A stretch of 64,000 bases of DNA from Alphaproteobacteria bacterium (GCA_018820205.1 JAHJOK010000075.1:1-64000), one strand, 5' to 3'. Positions 7,965 to 16,445 are shown, counted from the first letter of the stretch. Notes: generated by a model from the letters alone, not told the origin. Translations and numbers: made by a program.

Positions 7965-8626
7965 TGCGTGGACTGGATTTCAGCTCCTGGACGGGTCTGC
8001 TCAGCACCTTGGTGGGGTTGGCGCTGTTCACCCTGATCGGCGTCGGGGTGCGGCTGTTGGCCATGATGACCATCCAGCAGCGGCGCGAGCGGGTGAACCG
8101 CCAGATCAACGAGCGGCTCAAGACCCTGATCGCGGCCTACAAGGTGCTGGGCGGATCGTTCACCGGCGATCTGGACGTCGATCCCCGGCACCTGCGCGAC
8201 CTGAATCGTTCTGCGGGCGAGGGCGAAATCGCGGCGGCCGAGCTGCACGGCGGGTCGGATCGCGGCCGTCGCATCCGCGACGCCGTGGAGGCGGCCCTGT
8301 CCGACATCATCCTGCTGGGCACGGAGGCGCAGGTCCGCCTGGCCGAACAGGCGGCGCGGGCCCTGGTCGAGGGGCGAACGGTGCAGACGCACGAACTGGT
8401 CGTGTCGCTGCGGGACTTCATCCGTCAGGCGCTGGACCTCGCTCCAATTCCCGCCGACGTCTCGCTGCCGCGACAGGGACCGGCCCGGCCGTCGGGCGGC
8501 GGCGGCAAGGGCGGCGGCGAGCGTGGAGGCGGCAAGGGCGGGGGCGGCGGGGGGATGGGCGGCGGCATGGGGTCGGGACGCGCCGGTCAGGACAACGCCG
8601 ACGAAGACGCCGCCCCTCGCGCCTGA
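7961..8626 (+). CDS. conserved membrane-anchored protein with glycine-rich tail
   Basis: 221 residues starting at ATG 7961 (or the adjacent ATG 7964), with TGAGGAGGCG immediately upstream and a 4-base overlap with the MFS gene, so the two are co-translated. One N-terminal membrane helix (GLLSTLVGLALFTLIGVGVR, about 12-31) is followed by a cytoplasmic helical domain with conserved blocks QQRRERVNRQINERLKTLI, LGGSFTGDLDVDP and DAVEAALSDIILLGTEAQV. The last 40 residues are almost only Gly, Lys and Arg. The central domain is a widespread but uncharacterised proteobacterial family; I do not assign a function. Confidence 0.7.
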   Translation: MMRGLDFSSWTGLLSTLVGLALFTLIGVGVRLLAMMTIQQRRERVNRQINERLKTLIAAYKVLGGSFTGDLDVDPRHLRDLNRSAGEGEIAAAELHGGSDRGRRIRDAVEAALSDIILLGTEAQVRLAEQAARALVEGRTVQTHELVVSLRDFIRQALDLAPIPADVSLPRQGPARPSGGGGKGGGERGGGKGGGGGGMGGGMGSGRAGQDNADEDAAPRA

Positions 8627-8631
8627 AACCT

Positions 8632-9549
8632 TCAACGCGCCCCGGTGAGATCCGACCAGCGCCACTGGCCCTGCCCCAGGGCCAGGCGCGGGCCGTCGGC
8701 GCCGTCGGCGAGGGTCAGCAAGACGAGACCGCGCATGGCCTGTCTGCGGCACTCAGGCGGAGCGAAAGCGATCTCCACCGCGATGGCCTGGCGCAGGCCC
8801 GCCAGTCCTCGTCCGGCCTCGCCCGGGTTCGACACCCAGTCGCCGTCCCAGACCAAAAGGGCGCGCTGGGATGCGGGCAGGGCGTCGTGGGCGCGGGCGG
8901 CGGCGGCGATCACGCCGGGGTTGTCGCGCAACGCGTCCTGGATTCGGCGGATCATGTCGCAGCGGCCGGCGCCTGTACCGGAACCGCCGCCGCCCGATGC
9001 GCCAGAGCCGCCGCCGCCAGACCCGGAACCCGCCGTGGCGGCGCCCGCCAGCTGGGCCTGGGTCAGACCGGCGGGCGGCGGCGCGGGGGTCGGGCCGGGC
9101 GGAGCGGGGGCGACGGGCAGGGGTTCGACATCGGGCGGAGCCGGCCGCGGAGTACGCGGGGCGGCGGCCGGCCGGGGTCTTGGAGGCGTAGGGGCGAGGG
9201 TCGCCGGAGCGGGCGCTTCGGCCGCCTGCGACGGCTGGGCGGGACCCGGCGGCGGGTCGGGCTGGGCGACCGGCAGGGGCGGCGGCGGCGGGCTCAGGGA
9301 GACGATCATCGGGTCTGGCGTCGGTCCCGCCGAAAAAATCGTGCGCTCGGGCGCGACCGTTATGAAGGCCAGAAGCACGGCCAGATGGGCCGCCAGGCTG
9401 ACCGCCGCGCCGGGAAGCCACGCGCGACGGGAGGCCCGCGTCGCAGTGGTTTTCGAGGTCGGGTTTTTCTTTTGGCTGTCGTCGCTTGAGGGCAAGTCAC
9501 GGTCCGAAACGGCGACGCGGGGGACGTCGGTCAGGCCTGTTGAGACCAT
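8632..9549 (-). CDS. TonB/TolA-like single-pass protein with Pro-rich linker
   Basis: 305 residues. A cytoplasmic basic stretch precedes one membrane helix (AAVSLAAHLAVLLAFITVA, about 48-66), then a long Pro/Ala-rich periplasmic linker (about 80-170) and a Gly-rich hinge, as in TonB or TolA. The C-terminal domain (about 195-305) is not a TonB domain: it has two Cys (GRCDMIRRIQDAL and PPECRRQAM) and ends in LALGQGQWRWSDLTG. Related proteins occur in Caulobacteraceae with unknown function. It is convergent with the preceding operon (5-base gap) and no exbB/exbD or tolQ/tolR is nearby, so calling it TonB would be wrong. Confidence 0.6.
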   Translation of the reverse strand: MVSTGLTDVPRVAVSDRDLPSSDDSQKKNPTSKTTATRASRRAWLPGAAVSLAAHLAVLLAFITVAPERTIFSAGPTPDPMIVSLSPPPPPLPVAQPDPPPGPAQPSQAAEAPAPATLAPTPPRPRPAAAPRTPRPAPPDVEPLPVAPAPPGPTPAPPPAGLTQAQLAGAATAGSGSGGGGSGASGGGGSGTGAGRCDMIRRIQDALRDNPGVIAAAARAHDALPASQRALLVWDGDWVSNPGEAGRGLAGLRQAIAVEIAFAPPECRRQAMRGLVLLTLADGADGPRLALGQGQWRWSDLTGAR

Positions 9550-9719
9550 TCCGCCGCGTCAGGAACGTGACCGCCCCGAGACCTGTCGCCGCCCCAATCA
9601 ATACGGCCACGCTGCCGGAATCATGCCCCATCCCGGTCATGCGATGGCCCAGCGGCGCCGCCCTGATCACATCTGCGCGACGTTCGGAAGTGGCGCTCCG
9701 GCCCCTCAGGAGACCTCAC

Positions 9720-10316
9720 TTGATCCAGTCCCAAGCCCTTTCCTTCAAGCCCGCCGACCTTCGGCCCGTCCTGATGACCGGCGTCGTCCTGTCGCTGGGC
9801 CTGCTCGCCAGCGGGTGCGCCACGCGCGGTTTCGTGCGCGACGAGGTCGCGGTGGTCGACCAGCGCGTCACCGCCACCGATACCCGTCTGGCGACCGTGG
9901 AAGGCACCGCCAATGACGCGCTGCAACGCGCCACGGCGGCCCAGCAACTGGCCGAGGGCAAGTTCATGTACGAGGTGGTCCTGTCGGACGACTCGGTGAA
10001 ATTCCCGACCGACCGCGACGCCCTGTCACCCGAGGCGGAACAGCGGCTGACCGAACTGGCGAACCGGCTGAAGGCCGAGAACGTCAACGTCTATCTGGAA
10101 ATCCAGGGCCACACGGATTCGGCCGGACCCGAGTCCTACAACGACGCGCTGGGCGCGGCCCGGGCCGAGGCCGTGCGCCGCTCGCTGAGCCGTCAGGGCA
10201 TCGCCCTGAACCGGATGGCCACGATCTCGTACGGCGAAGAAGCCCCGGTCGCCGACAACGCCACGGCCGACGGGCGCGCCCAGAACCGGCGCGTGGCCAT
10301 CGTCGTCCTGAGCTAG
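9720..10316 (+). CDS. OmpA-family lipoprotein
   Basis: 198 residues from a TTG start at 9720, chosen because AGGAGA ends 6 bases upstream; the only later ATG (9774) would cut the signal sequence. A lipobox LLASGC gives an acylated Cys at about residue 33. A short coiled segment (VDQRVTATDTRLATVEG) resembles the Lpp/OmpA linker. The OmpA C-terminal domain follows: FPTDRDALSPEAEQRLTELA, then the peptidoglycan-binding block IQGHTDSAGPESYNDALGAAR and NRRVAIVV at the end. It probably tethers outer membrane and cell wall. The stop shares the tetranucleotide CTAG with the convergent aldolase gene. Confidence 0.85.
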   Translation: MIQSQALSFKPADLRPVLMTGVVLSLGLLASGCATRGFVRDEVAVVDQRVTATDTRLATVEGTANDALQRATAAQQLAEGKFMYEVVLSDDSVKFPTDRDALSPEAEQRLTELANRLKAENVNVYLEIQGHTDSAGPESYNDALGAARAEAVRRSLSRQGIALNRMATISYGEEAPVADNATADGRAQNRRVAIVVLS

Positions 10317-10990
10317 GACTTACCGGCGCGGAAGGCGGCGACGGCGTCCACCGCGGCGCGGACCGAGGTTTCGATCCCGGCCCAGTCGCCCGCTTTCACC
10401 GCCGCGTCGGTGATCAGTTTCGATCCCATCCCCGCCGCCACGATCCCGGCCCCGAACCATTTCGCGATGGAGGCGGGGTCGGGGTCGACGCCGCCGGTGG
10501 GCATGATCTTCGTCCACGGCATCGGCCCCATGACCGCCTTGACGAAGTCCGGGCCGCCGACCGACGCGCCCGGAAACAGCTTGATGATGTCGCAGCCCAG
10601 CGCATGGGCCTCGGTGATGTCGCGCACCGAGCCGCAGCCGGGGAAATAGGCCACCCGACGGCGGTTGCAGACCACCGCCACTTCGGCCACCAGCGCCGGC
10701 GACACGACGAACCGCGCCGCCCGGTTCAGGAACATCGAAGCGGTTCCGGCATCCAGCACCGAGCCGATGCCCAGAACGACGCCGGGGTCGGTGCGGGCCA
10801 CTTCGCGCGCGATGTCGCCGAACAGATCGCAGGCGAAATCGCCACGGTTGGTGAACTCGATCACCGGCGCCCCGCCGCGCGCACAGGCGCGGATGACGTT
10901 CAGAGCGACCTCGGGGTCCGCATGATAGAAGACCGGGCACACCCCCTGGTCGGTCAGTGCGTTCAGGACATCGGTGCGGTCGTGCGGCAT
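10313..10990 (-). CDS. eda: KDPG / 4-hydroxy-2-oxoglutarate aldolase
   Basis: 225 residues from the ATG at 10990 (an upstream ATG adds only five residues). It is a class I aldolase of the KDPG/KHG family: VCPVFYHADPEVALNVIRA at the start, PVIEFTNRG with the acid-base Glu, GIGSVLDAGTASMFL, and the Schiff-base lysine in CDIIKLFPG. It cleaves 2-keto-3-deoxy-6-phosphogluconate to pyruvate and glyceraldehyde 3-phosphate in the Entner-Doudoroff route, which is the main glycolytic route in this group. No edd or zwf is adjacent, so the gene stands alone. A related sugar-acid substrate is possible. Confidence 0.82.
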   Translation of the reverse strand: MPHDRTDVLNALTDQGVCPVFYHADPEVALNVIRACARGGAPVIEFTNRGDFACDLFGDIAREVARTDPGVVLGIGSVLDAGTASMFLNRAARFVVSPALVAEVAVVCNRRRVAYFPGCGSVRDITEAHALGCDIIKLFPGASVGGPDFVKAVMGPMPWTKIMPTGGVDPDPASIAKWFGAGIVAAGMGSKLITDAAVKAGDWAGIETSVRAAVDAVAAFRAGKS

Positions 10991-11136
10991 GGGGTCGGGC
11001 TCCACAATCGGGTCAACGGGGGATCGGACGCGGGCGCGGCGTCGTCAAGAGGCTATGCGGCGTCCGGTCACGGCCGGGCGCCCCTTTCTGGCCGCAAAGG
11101 GTGGCCCCCGGCGGGGGCTTGCTGCTAGGCAGGGGC

Positions 11137-12636
11137 ATGGAACTCGGAACATACATCACTCTCGGCCTGTATTTCGCGCTGATGCTGGCCATCGGCCTGT
11201 GGTCGATGCGCGAGAGCACCGACGACGTCGCCGGCTATATGCTGGGGGGCCGAAAGCTGGGTCCGGCGGTGGCCTCGCTGTCGGCGGGAGCGTCGGACAT
11301 GAGCGGCTGGATGCTGCTGGGTCTGCCGGGGGCCATGTATCTGTCGGGCCTGTCGTCGATCTGGATCGCCATCGGCCTGTTCTGCGGCGCCCTTGCCAAC
11401 TATCTGATCGTGGCCCCGCGGCTGCGCGTCTATACCGAGCTGGCCCGCGACGCGATCACCATTCCCGACTATTTCGACAAGCGGTTCGAGGACCGGTCCC
11501 GGCTGCTGCGAATCGTTTCGGCCCTGGTCATCGTGATTTTCTTCACCCTGTACACCTCGTCCGGCATGGTGGCGGGGGGCAAGCTGTTCCAGACGTCGTT
11601 CGGGCTCGACTACGCCTGGGGGTTGTGGATCACGGCGGGCGTGGTGCTGGCCTATACGATGGTCGGCGGCTTCATGGCCGTCAGCCTGACCGACTTCGTC
11701 CAGGGCTGCATCATGTTCGTGGCCCTGATCCTGGTGCCGATCGTGGCCCTGATGCGGATCGGCGGCGTGGGCGAAATGACCACCAGCCTGAACGGGATCG
11801 ATCCCGGACTGCTGGACCTGTTCAAGGACGCCACCCTGATCAGCATTCTGTCGGCCCTGGCCTGGGGGCTGGGCTATTTCGGCCAGCCGCACATCATCGT
11901 CCGCTTCATGGCCATCCGTTCGGTGAGGGACGTGCCGGCGATGAGGAACATCGGCATGGGCTGGATGCTGGTCACCCTGATCGGCGCCCTGGGCACCGGC
12001 CTGGCGGGTCTGGCCTACGCCACGACCACGGGTCTGGAGGTCGCGGACCCCGAGACCATCTTCATCCTGTTGTCGGACGTGCTGTTCGATCCGTTGATCA
12101 CCGGCTTCCTGCTGGCGGCGATCCTGGCGGCGATCATGTCGACCATCTCGTCGCAGCTGCTGGTGTCGTCGTCGTCGCTGGTCGAGGATTTCTATGGCGT
12201 CTTCCTGAGAAAGGCCGCGCCGCAGAAGGAACTGGTGATGGTGGGGCGACTGGCCGTTCTGGCCGTGGCTCTGGCGGCCATCGGACTGGCCTATAACCCC
12301 GACAGCAATGTGCTGGGTCTGGTGTCCAAGGCCTGGGCCGGGTTCGGCGCCGCCTTCGGGCCGCTGGTGATCCTGTCGCTGACCTGGAAACGGATGACGC
12401 GGAACGGCGCCCTGGCCGGGATGATCGTCGGGGCGGTGACGGTGCTGTTCTGGATCTATGCGCCGGTGCTGGCGGACGGCGAGACGCTGAGTTCGGTCCT
12501 GTACGAGATCGTGCCCGGCTTCGTGCTCAGCTTCCTGGCCATCGTCGGCGTCAGTCTGATGGACAAGACGCCGGCCGCGAGCGTGACCGAAACCTTCGAA
12601 CAGGTCCAGCAGGCGCTGGCCGACGCCCGGAAATAA
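11137..12636 (+). CDS. putP: sodium/proline symporter PutP
   Basis: 499 residues, the normal PutP length, starting at ATG 11137 with GGCAGGGGC upstream. Thirteen membrane helices of the SSS family are seen. Diagnostic pieces are GYMLGGRKLGPAVASLSAGASDMSGW near residues 28-55, DAITIPDYFDKRF, GKLFQTSFGLDY and MSTISSQLLVSSSSLVEDFY near 330-350, the last containing the Ser/Thr cluster of the Na+ site. It imports proline with sodium. No putA is next to it. It is transcribed away from eda, with about 130 bases between the two starts. Confidence 0.9.
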   Translation: MELGTYITLGLYFALMLAIGLWSMRESTDDVAGYMLGGRKLGPAVASLSAGASDMSGWMLLGLPGAMYLSGLSSIWIAIGLFCGALANYLIVAPRLRVYTELARDAITIPDYFDKRFEDRSRLLRIVSALVIVIFFTLYTSSGMVAGGKLFQTSFGLDYAWGLWITAGVVLAYTMVGGFMAVSLTDFVQGCIMFVALILVPIVALMRIGGVGEMTTSLNGIDPGLLDLFKDATLISILSALAWGLGYFGQPHIIVRFMAIRSVRDVPAMRNIGMGWMLVTLIGALGTGLAGLAYATTTGLEVADPETIFILLSDVLFDPLITGFLLAAILAAIMSTISSQLLVSSSSLVEDFYGVFLRKAAPQKELVMVGRLAVLAVALAAIGLAYNPDSNVLGLVSKAWAGFGAAFGPLVILSLTWKRMTRNGALAGMIVGAVTVLFWIYAPVLADGETLSSVLYEIVPGFVLSFLAIVGVSLMDKTPAASVTETFEQVQQALADARK

Positions 12637-12639
12637 GCC

Positions 12640-13581
12640 CTAGCAGTCGGGGCAGTCCGGCAGGACGTCGGTCTCGAGCTGCAGGGTGGTGTGGGCGATG
12701 GCGAAGCGGCTGCGGGCCAGGCCCTGAGCCTCGGCCAGCAGGGCGCGTGGATCGCCTCGGTCGTGCACCAGATGCGCCGTCAGGGCGGTGGCGGTCGTGG
12801 ACAGGCCCCAGACATGCACGTCGTGGACGCCGCGCACGCCCGGCAGGGCGGCGAGGGCCTCCCGGACCGCCGTGACGTCGACCGATCGCGGGGCGGCGTC
12901 CATCGCCAGGCCGGTGGAGTCCTTCAGCAGGCCCCAGGTCCCCATCAGGATCACCGCCACGATGGCGACCGAGACCAGCGGATCGATGATCGACCAGCCG
13001 GTGAACATGATGACCGCGCCGGAGATGACGACGCCGATCGAGACTGCGGCGTCGGCCATCATGTGCAGATAGGCGCCGCGTGCGTTCAGGTCCGAATGCT
13101 GGTCGCGCATGAACAGCAGGGCGGTGCCCAGGTTGATGACGAAGCCGATGCCGGCCACGATCATGATGACGCCGGATTCGACCGGGGCGGGGTCGGCCAG
13201 CCGCCGCACCGCCTCGAAGGCGATGGCGCCGCAGGCGAAGATCAGCAGCAAGGCATTGGCCAGGGCCGCCAGGATGGTCGCCTTGCCGAAGCCATAGGTC
13301 AGCTGTGACCCGGCCGCGCGCCGGGCCAGCACGGCGGCGCCCCCGGCCATGGCCAGCCCCAGGACGTCGGACAGATTGTGTCCGGCGTCGGCCAGCAGAG
13401 CGGTCGAGCCGGACCAGATCCCGGCCCCGAACTCGCAGGCGACGAAGGCCAGGTTGACCAGCAGACCGACCAGATAGCGCCAGTCGCCGGTGTCGACCGG
13501 ACCGTGGGCATGACCGTGATGGCCATGGGAATGATCATGGCCGTGATGATGGTCATGGTCGTCGTGCGAATGGGTGGCCAT
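12640..13581 (-). CDS. cation diffusion facilitator, zinc efflux type (ZitB/CzcD-like)
   Basis: 313 residues. A striking His-rich N terminus (about 4-27, alternating His and Asp/Gly) precedes six membrane helices. Helix 2 carries ADAGHNLSD and helix 5 HMMADA, the paired HxxxD and HxxxD residues of the zinc-type transport site. The cytoplasmic domain ends with an unusual LPDCPDC tail. It should export Zn2+ (or Cd/Co) in exchange for protons. It is the second gene of an operon, 9 bases after the NicO/UreH-like gene, and so also lies behind the Zur-like palindrome at 14267. Confidence 0.88.
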   Translation of the reverse strand: MATHSHDDHDHHHGHDHSHGHHGHAHGPVDTGDWRYLVGLLVNLAFVACEFGAGIWSGSTALLADAGHNLSDVLGLAMAGGAAVLARRAAGSQLTYGFGKATILAALANALLLIFACGAIAFEAVRRLADPAPVESGVIMIVAGIGFVINLGTALLFMRDQHSDLNARGAYLHMMADAAVSIGVVISGAVIMFTGWSIIDPLVSVAIVAVILMGTWGLLKDSTGLAMDAAPRSVDVTAVREALAALPGVRGVHDVHVWGLSTTATALTAHLVHDRGDPRALLAEAQGLARSRFAIAHTTLQLETDVLPDCPDC

Positions 13582-13590
13582 CCGGCGACC

Positions 13591-14250
13591 CTAGTGCTGG
13601 TGGACGACGACGAGAAGTCCGATCGCGATCAGGGCCAGGCCCAGAATCGCCCCCTCGTACCGCGCCCAGCGTTCAAGCCGCAGCACCGACGCACCCGCGC
13701 GGGCCAGGGTGGTGAATGTCGCCATCCCCAGAATGGTGCCGATCGCGAAGGCCAGGGTCAGCAGGGCGAGGGCGCCGGCTCCCTCCTGGGCCGAAGACAT
13801 ATAGATCGGCAGAAGGACTTCGCCGGGCGACAGCGCCATCACGGCGACCAGTCCCCAGAAGGCGGCGGCATGCGACACCGTAGGTTCGGCCAGGTCCAGC
13901 CCGGGGCCGCCGGCCATGACCGGACGACGCACGGCGGACCTGATCAGGTAGAAGCCGCCGAAGCCGAACAGAAGGACGGCCGACAGGTGCGGCAGCAGGC
14001 CGGCGACCCACGCGTCCAGCGCCATCCCGGCGGCGACGATCAGACTGCCGACCAGAGCCGTCGTGGCGATATGGGCCAGACCGGCGGCGGTGACCGCCAG
14101 CAGGCTGCGCGTCAGGGTCCAGCGCTGGGCGCGACCCACCAGGACGAACGGCAGCCAGTGCGTCGGCAGGGCCGCATGCAGGAAGGCGGCCGCGAACCCG
14201 CCCCCGAGAAGGGACAGAAGGACCGGCTGTTCAAGATCGGGCAGCGACAT
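13591..14250 (-). CDS. NicO/UreH-like membrane protein, probable metal transporter
   Basis: 219 residues with about six hydrophobic helices. Helix 1 ends in FLHAALPTHWLPFVLVGRAQ with two His in a spacing reminiscent of the HxxxxDH metal site of NicO/RcnA/UreH transporters, and a further His lies in GLAHIATTALVG. Another conserved stretch is FWGLVAVMALSPGEVLLPIY. Its partner is a zinc CDF exporter 9 bases downstream, so a role in metal movement is likely, though direction and metal are not shown. The start codon is only 16 bases from the Zur-like palindrome, so the leader must be very short. Confidence 0.65.
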   Translation of the reverse strand: MSLPDLEQPVLLSLLGGGFAAAFLHAALPTHWLPFVLVGRAQRWTLTRSLLAVTAAGLAHIATTALVGSLIVAAGMALDAWVAGLLPHLSAVLLFGFGGFYLIRSAVRRPVMAGGPGLDLAEPTVSHAAAFWGLVAVMALSPGEVLLPIYMSSAQEGAGALALLTLAFAIGTILGMATFTTLARAGASVLRLERWARYEGAILGLALIAIGLLVVVHQH

Positions 14251-14266
14251 TGACCCCGATATAGCG

Positions 14267-14281
14267 TGTTACTTTATAACA
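14267..14281 (-). promoter_or_regulatory. Zur-like operator
   Basis: TGTTACTTTATAACA is an AT-rich imperfect 15-bp palindrome in an otherwise GC-rich region. Its right half, TATAACA, fits the TGTTATA-N-TATAACA type of Zur (Fur-family zinc regulator) boxes exactly, the left half in 5 of 7 positions. It sits directly in front of the NicO-like/CDF operon, overlapping where the promoter must be. Assignment to Zur is inference from motif and metal context. Confidence 0.55.
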
Positions 14282-14296
14282 GTCGAGAGAGTTTCG

Positions 14297-15613
14297 TCAG
14301 CGATAGAGATCGGCGCGGTCCAGGGACAGGCCCGACGGGCCCGGCCGGCGCTTCTGGGCGACCGTCTGGTAGACCTGCACCGATCCGCGCTCGAACCCCT
14401 TCTTGAACAGGGCGAAATAGATCATCCACAGACGGGCGCGGGCCTCGCCGACCAGGACGTAGGCCTCTTCGCGGCGAGCGTAGAGCCGCTGGGTCCAGTG
14501 CTGCAACGTCAGCTCGAAATGCTCACGCATGTCTTCGACGTCGAGCGTCTCGAACCCCAGCCGGCCCAGGTTGGTCACCGTCATGCCGATGGTGTCCAGC
14601 TCTCCGCCGGGGAAGATGAAACGGGTGATGACCCGGGTCGTCGGGGTGGGCTTCAGCGCGTCACGGCCGCCGCGTCGGACCGACGCCTGATGGAAATACA
14701 GACCGCCGGGCTTCAGCAGGCGGCGCATCTGGTTGAAATGCTTTTCGTGGTTGGCGAAGCCGGCATGTTCGAACATCTCGACCTGGGCGATGGCGTCATA
14801 GCCCCCGGCCTCGTCGACCTCGCGGTAATCCTTGAGCTCCAGCGTCACCAGATGCTCCAGACCCAGCCGGGCGACCTTGGCGCGTCCATAGTCGAGCTGG
14901 GCCTGGGACAGGGTCACGCCGTGAACCTGAACCCCGTATTTGCCGGCCGCCCAGCAGGCCAGACCCGCCCAGCCGCAACCGCAGTCCAGAATGCGCTGGC
15001 CGGGCTTCAGGCGCAGCTTGCGACAGATGCGGTCCAGCTTTTCGGCCTGGGCCGCCTCCAGCGTCGCGCCGTGATCGGTGAAATAGGCGCTGGAGTAGAC
15101 CATCTCCGGGTCCAGGAAGAGGGCGTAGAAATCGTTGCCGACGTCGTAGTGGAACTGGATGAAGTCCTGGTCGCGCCGCGCGCCCCGGTCGCGCCCGACG
15201 CCATCGTCGCCGGTCGCGTCCCAGGCTGGCAACTCGGTCGCCGCGTCATCGCCGCCGCCCAGCAGGAATGGCGTCGCGTCGCGCAGCATCTGCATCTTGT
15301 CGAGATTGCGGGCCAGATGAACCGCGCGCCCGTGGTCCCAGCGATCGGCCGCGTCCAGCGGACTGCCGCCCTCGACCCTCAGGTCGCCCGAGCCGAACAT
15401 CTCGAACAGGGTCATCAGGCCGGGCCTCAGCAACAGACGTCGGACGGCCGAGGGGCGGGCGATGACGATCTGGATGTCGTCCCGCGCGCCCGGTCCCAGC
15501 GGCAGCACCTCGCCGTTCCATAGCCGCAGGGACAGGTCGGCGCGCAGATGTTCGGCCACATGGGCGACGATGCGGCGCGCGGCGGCGACGCGGCGATCGG
15601 CGGACTGGATCAT
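14297..15613 (-). CDS. cfa: cyclopropane-fatty-acyl-phospholipid synthase
   Basis: 438 residues, typical of the family. The N-terminal lipid-binding domain includes LFEMFGSGDLRVEGG. The methyltransferase domain shows IQFHYDVGNDFYALFLDPEM near residues 151-170, the SAM motif ILDCGCGWAG near 209-218, GVTLSQAQLDYGRAK, and the active-site region VEMFEHAGFANHEKHF and FIFPGGELDT. It transfers a methylene group from SAM to unsaturated acyl chains of membrane phospholipids. The gene is alone, reading away from rplU; the 5' region 15614-15719 shows no clear operator. Confidence 0.93.
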   Translation of the reverse strand: MIQSADRRVAAARRIVAHVAEHLRADLSLRLWNGEVLPLGPGARDDIQIVIARPSAVRRLLLRPGLMTLFEMFGSGDLRVEGGSPLDAADRWDHGRAVHLARNLDKMQMLRDATPFLLGGGDDAATELPAWDATGDDGVGRDRGARRDQDFIQFHYDVGNDFYALFLDPEMVYSSAYFTDHGATLEAAQAEKLDRICRKLRLKPGQRILDCGCGWAGLACWAAGKYGVQVHGVTLSQAQLDYGRAKVARLGLEHLVTLELKDYREVDEAGGYDAIAQVEMFEHAGFANHEKHFNQMRRLLKPGGLYFHQASVRRGGRDALKPTPTTRVITRFIFPGGELDTIGMTVTNLGRLGFETLDVEDMREHFELTLQHWTQRLYARREEAYVLVGEARARLWMIYFALFKKGFERGSVQVYQTVAQKRRPGPSGLSLDRADLYR

Positions 15614-15719
15614 GGATGACTTCCTCGGCGGCCTGACATCCTCTTTGCACGGCCGGTCGAAAGGCGGCTAGACCGGGCGAGGAAACGCGTCCGTTCGGGC
15701 GTTTTCGGCGCGTTTCACG

Positions 15720-15747
15720 TTGACTCGAGGGGCGCTGTCCGTATATG
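15720..15747 (+). promoter_or_regulatory. probable promoter of rplU-rpmA
   Basis: TTGACT (15720-15725) and TATATG (15742-15747) are separated by 16 bases, a good fit to a housekeeping sigma-70 promoter. Transcription would begin near 15754, giving a leader of about 60 bases before rplU. Confidence 0.6.
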
Positions 15748-15759
15748 TCGCCGCTCTTC

Positions 15760-15794
15760 GCCCGCGGGGTATCCCGGCGGGCGCCTTCTTTTTT
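15760..15794 (+). promoter_or_regulatory. attenuator-like terminator hairpin in the rplU leader
   Basis: GCCCGC (15760-15765) pairs with GCGGGC (15777-15782), with a further GGG/CCC inside, and TTCTTTTTT follows at 15786-15794. This has the form of an intrinsic terminator but lies after the rplU promoter and before its start codon. No plus-strand gene upstream needs terminating, because cfa reads the other way. A role in controlling L21/L27 synthesis is inferred. Confidence 0.5.
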
Positions 15795-15814
15795 GCGTTA
15801 CGCTGAGGCTCAAT

Positions 15815-16381
15815 ATGTACGCGGTGATCAAAACCGGCGGCAAGCAGTACCGGGTCCAACCGGGCGACACGATCGTTGTCGAAAAGCTGGACGGCGATGC
15901 TGGTGCAGAGCTGAAGCTGGACAGCGTCCTGATGCTGGGCGGCGACAAGGGCGTGACCCTTGGCGCGCCGCTGATTTCGGGCGCTTTCGTCGGTGCGACC
16001 CTGATCGAGACCCGCAAGGGCGAGAAGGTCAAGATCTTCAAGAAGACCCGCCGCCAGGGCTATCGCCGCACCAACGGCCACCGCCAGATGGAATCGGTCC
16101 TGCGCATCACCGGCATCGACGGCGCCGGCGAAAAGGCGAAGTGGGACGGCAAGGTCGACCTGATGACCAAGGCCGAGATCAACCTGCGCGCCCGTGGCCT
16201 GGCCCCCCGTGGTCAAGAGGGGCGCGATGCGACTTCGGATCTGGGTTCAACCGAGACGGTCGTCGCCAAGGGCTCCAAGTCCTCGGCCAAGGTCGAAGCC
16301 GGCGTGGTCGAGGCTTCGGCCCCCGCCAAGAAGGCTCCGGCCAAGAAAGCCGCCAAGCCCGCCGCGACCGACGAAGCGTAA
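15815..16381 (+). CDS. rplU: 50S ribosomal protein L21 with C-terminal extension
   Basis: 188 residues. Residues 1-103 are classic L21: MYAVIKTGGKQYRVQPGDTI at the start and KTRRQGYRRTNGHRQ near 77-91, which contacts 23S rRNA. The usual protein stops near residue 103; here an extra 85 residues follow, comprising a linker (KWDGKVDLMTKAEINLRARG), a Gly/Asp-rich piece and a Lys/Ala/Pro tail (APAKKAPAKKAAKPAA) resembling a histone H1-like tail. Extended L21 proteins are common in Alphaproteobacteria. First gene of the rplU-rpmA operon. Confidence 0.97.
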   Translation: MYAVIKTGGKQYRVQPGDTIVVEKLDGDAGAELKLDSVLMLGGDKGVTLGAPLISGAFVGATLIETRKGEKVKIFKKTRRQGYRRTNGHRQMESVLRITGIDGAGEKAKWDGKVDLMTKAEINLRARGLAPRGQEGRDATSDLGSTETVVAKGSKSSAKVEAGVVEASAPAKKAPAKKAAKPAATDEA

Positions 16382-16445
16382 GAACAAGTATCGCGCCGGT
16401 CCGACCCGACGGTCGGCGGCGTAAAAGGAAAGACGGAGCAGACCT

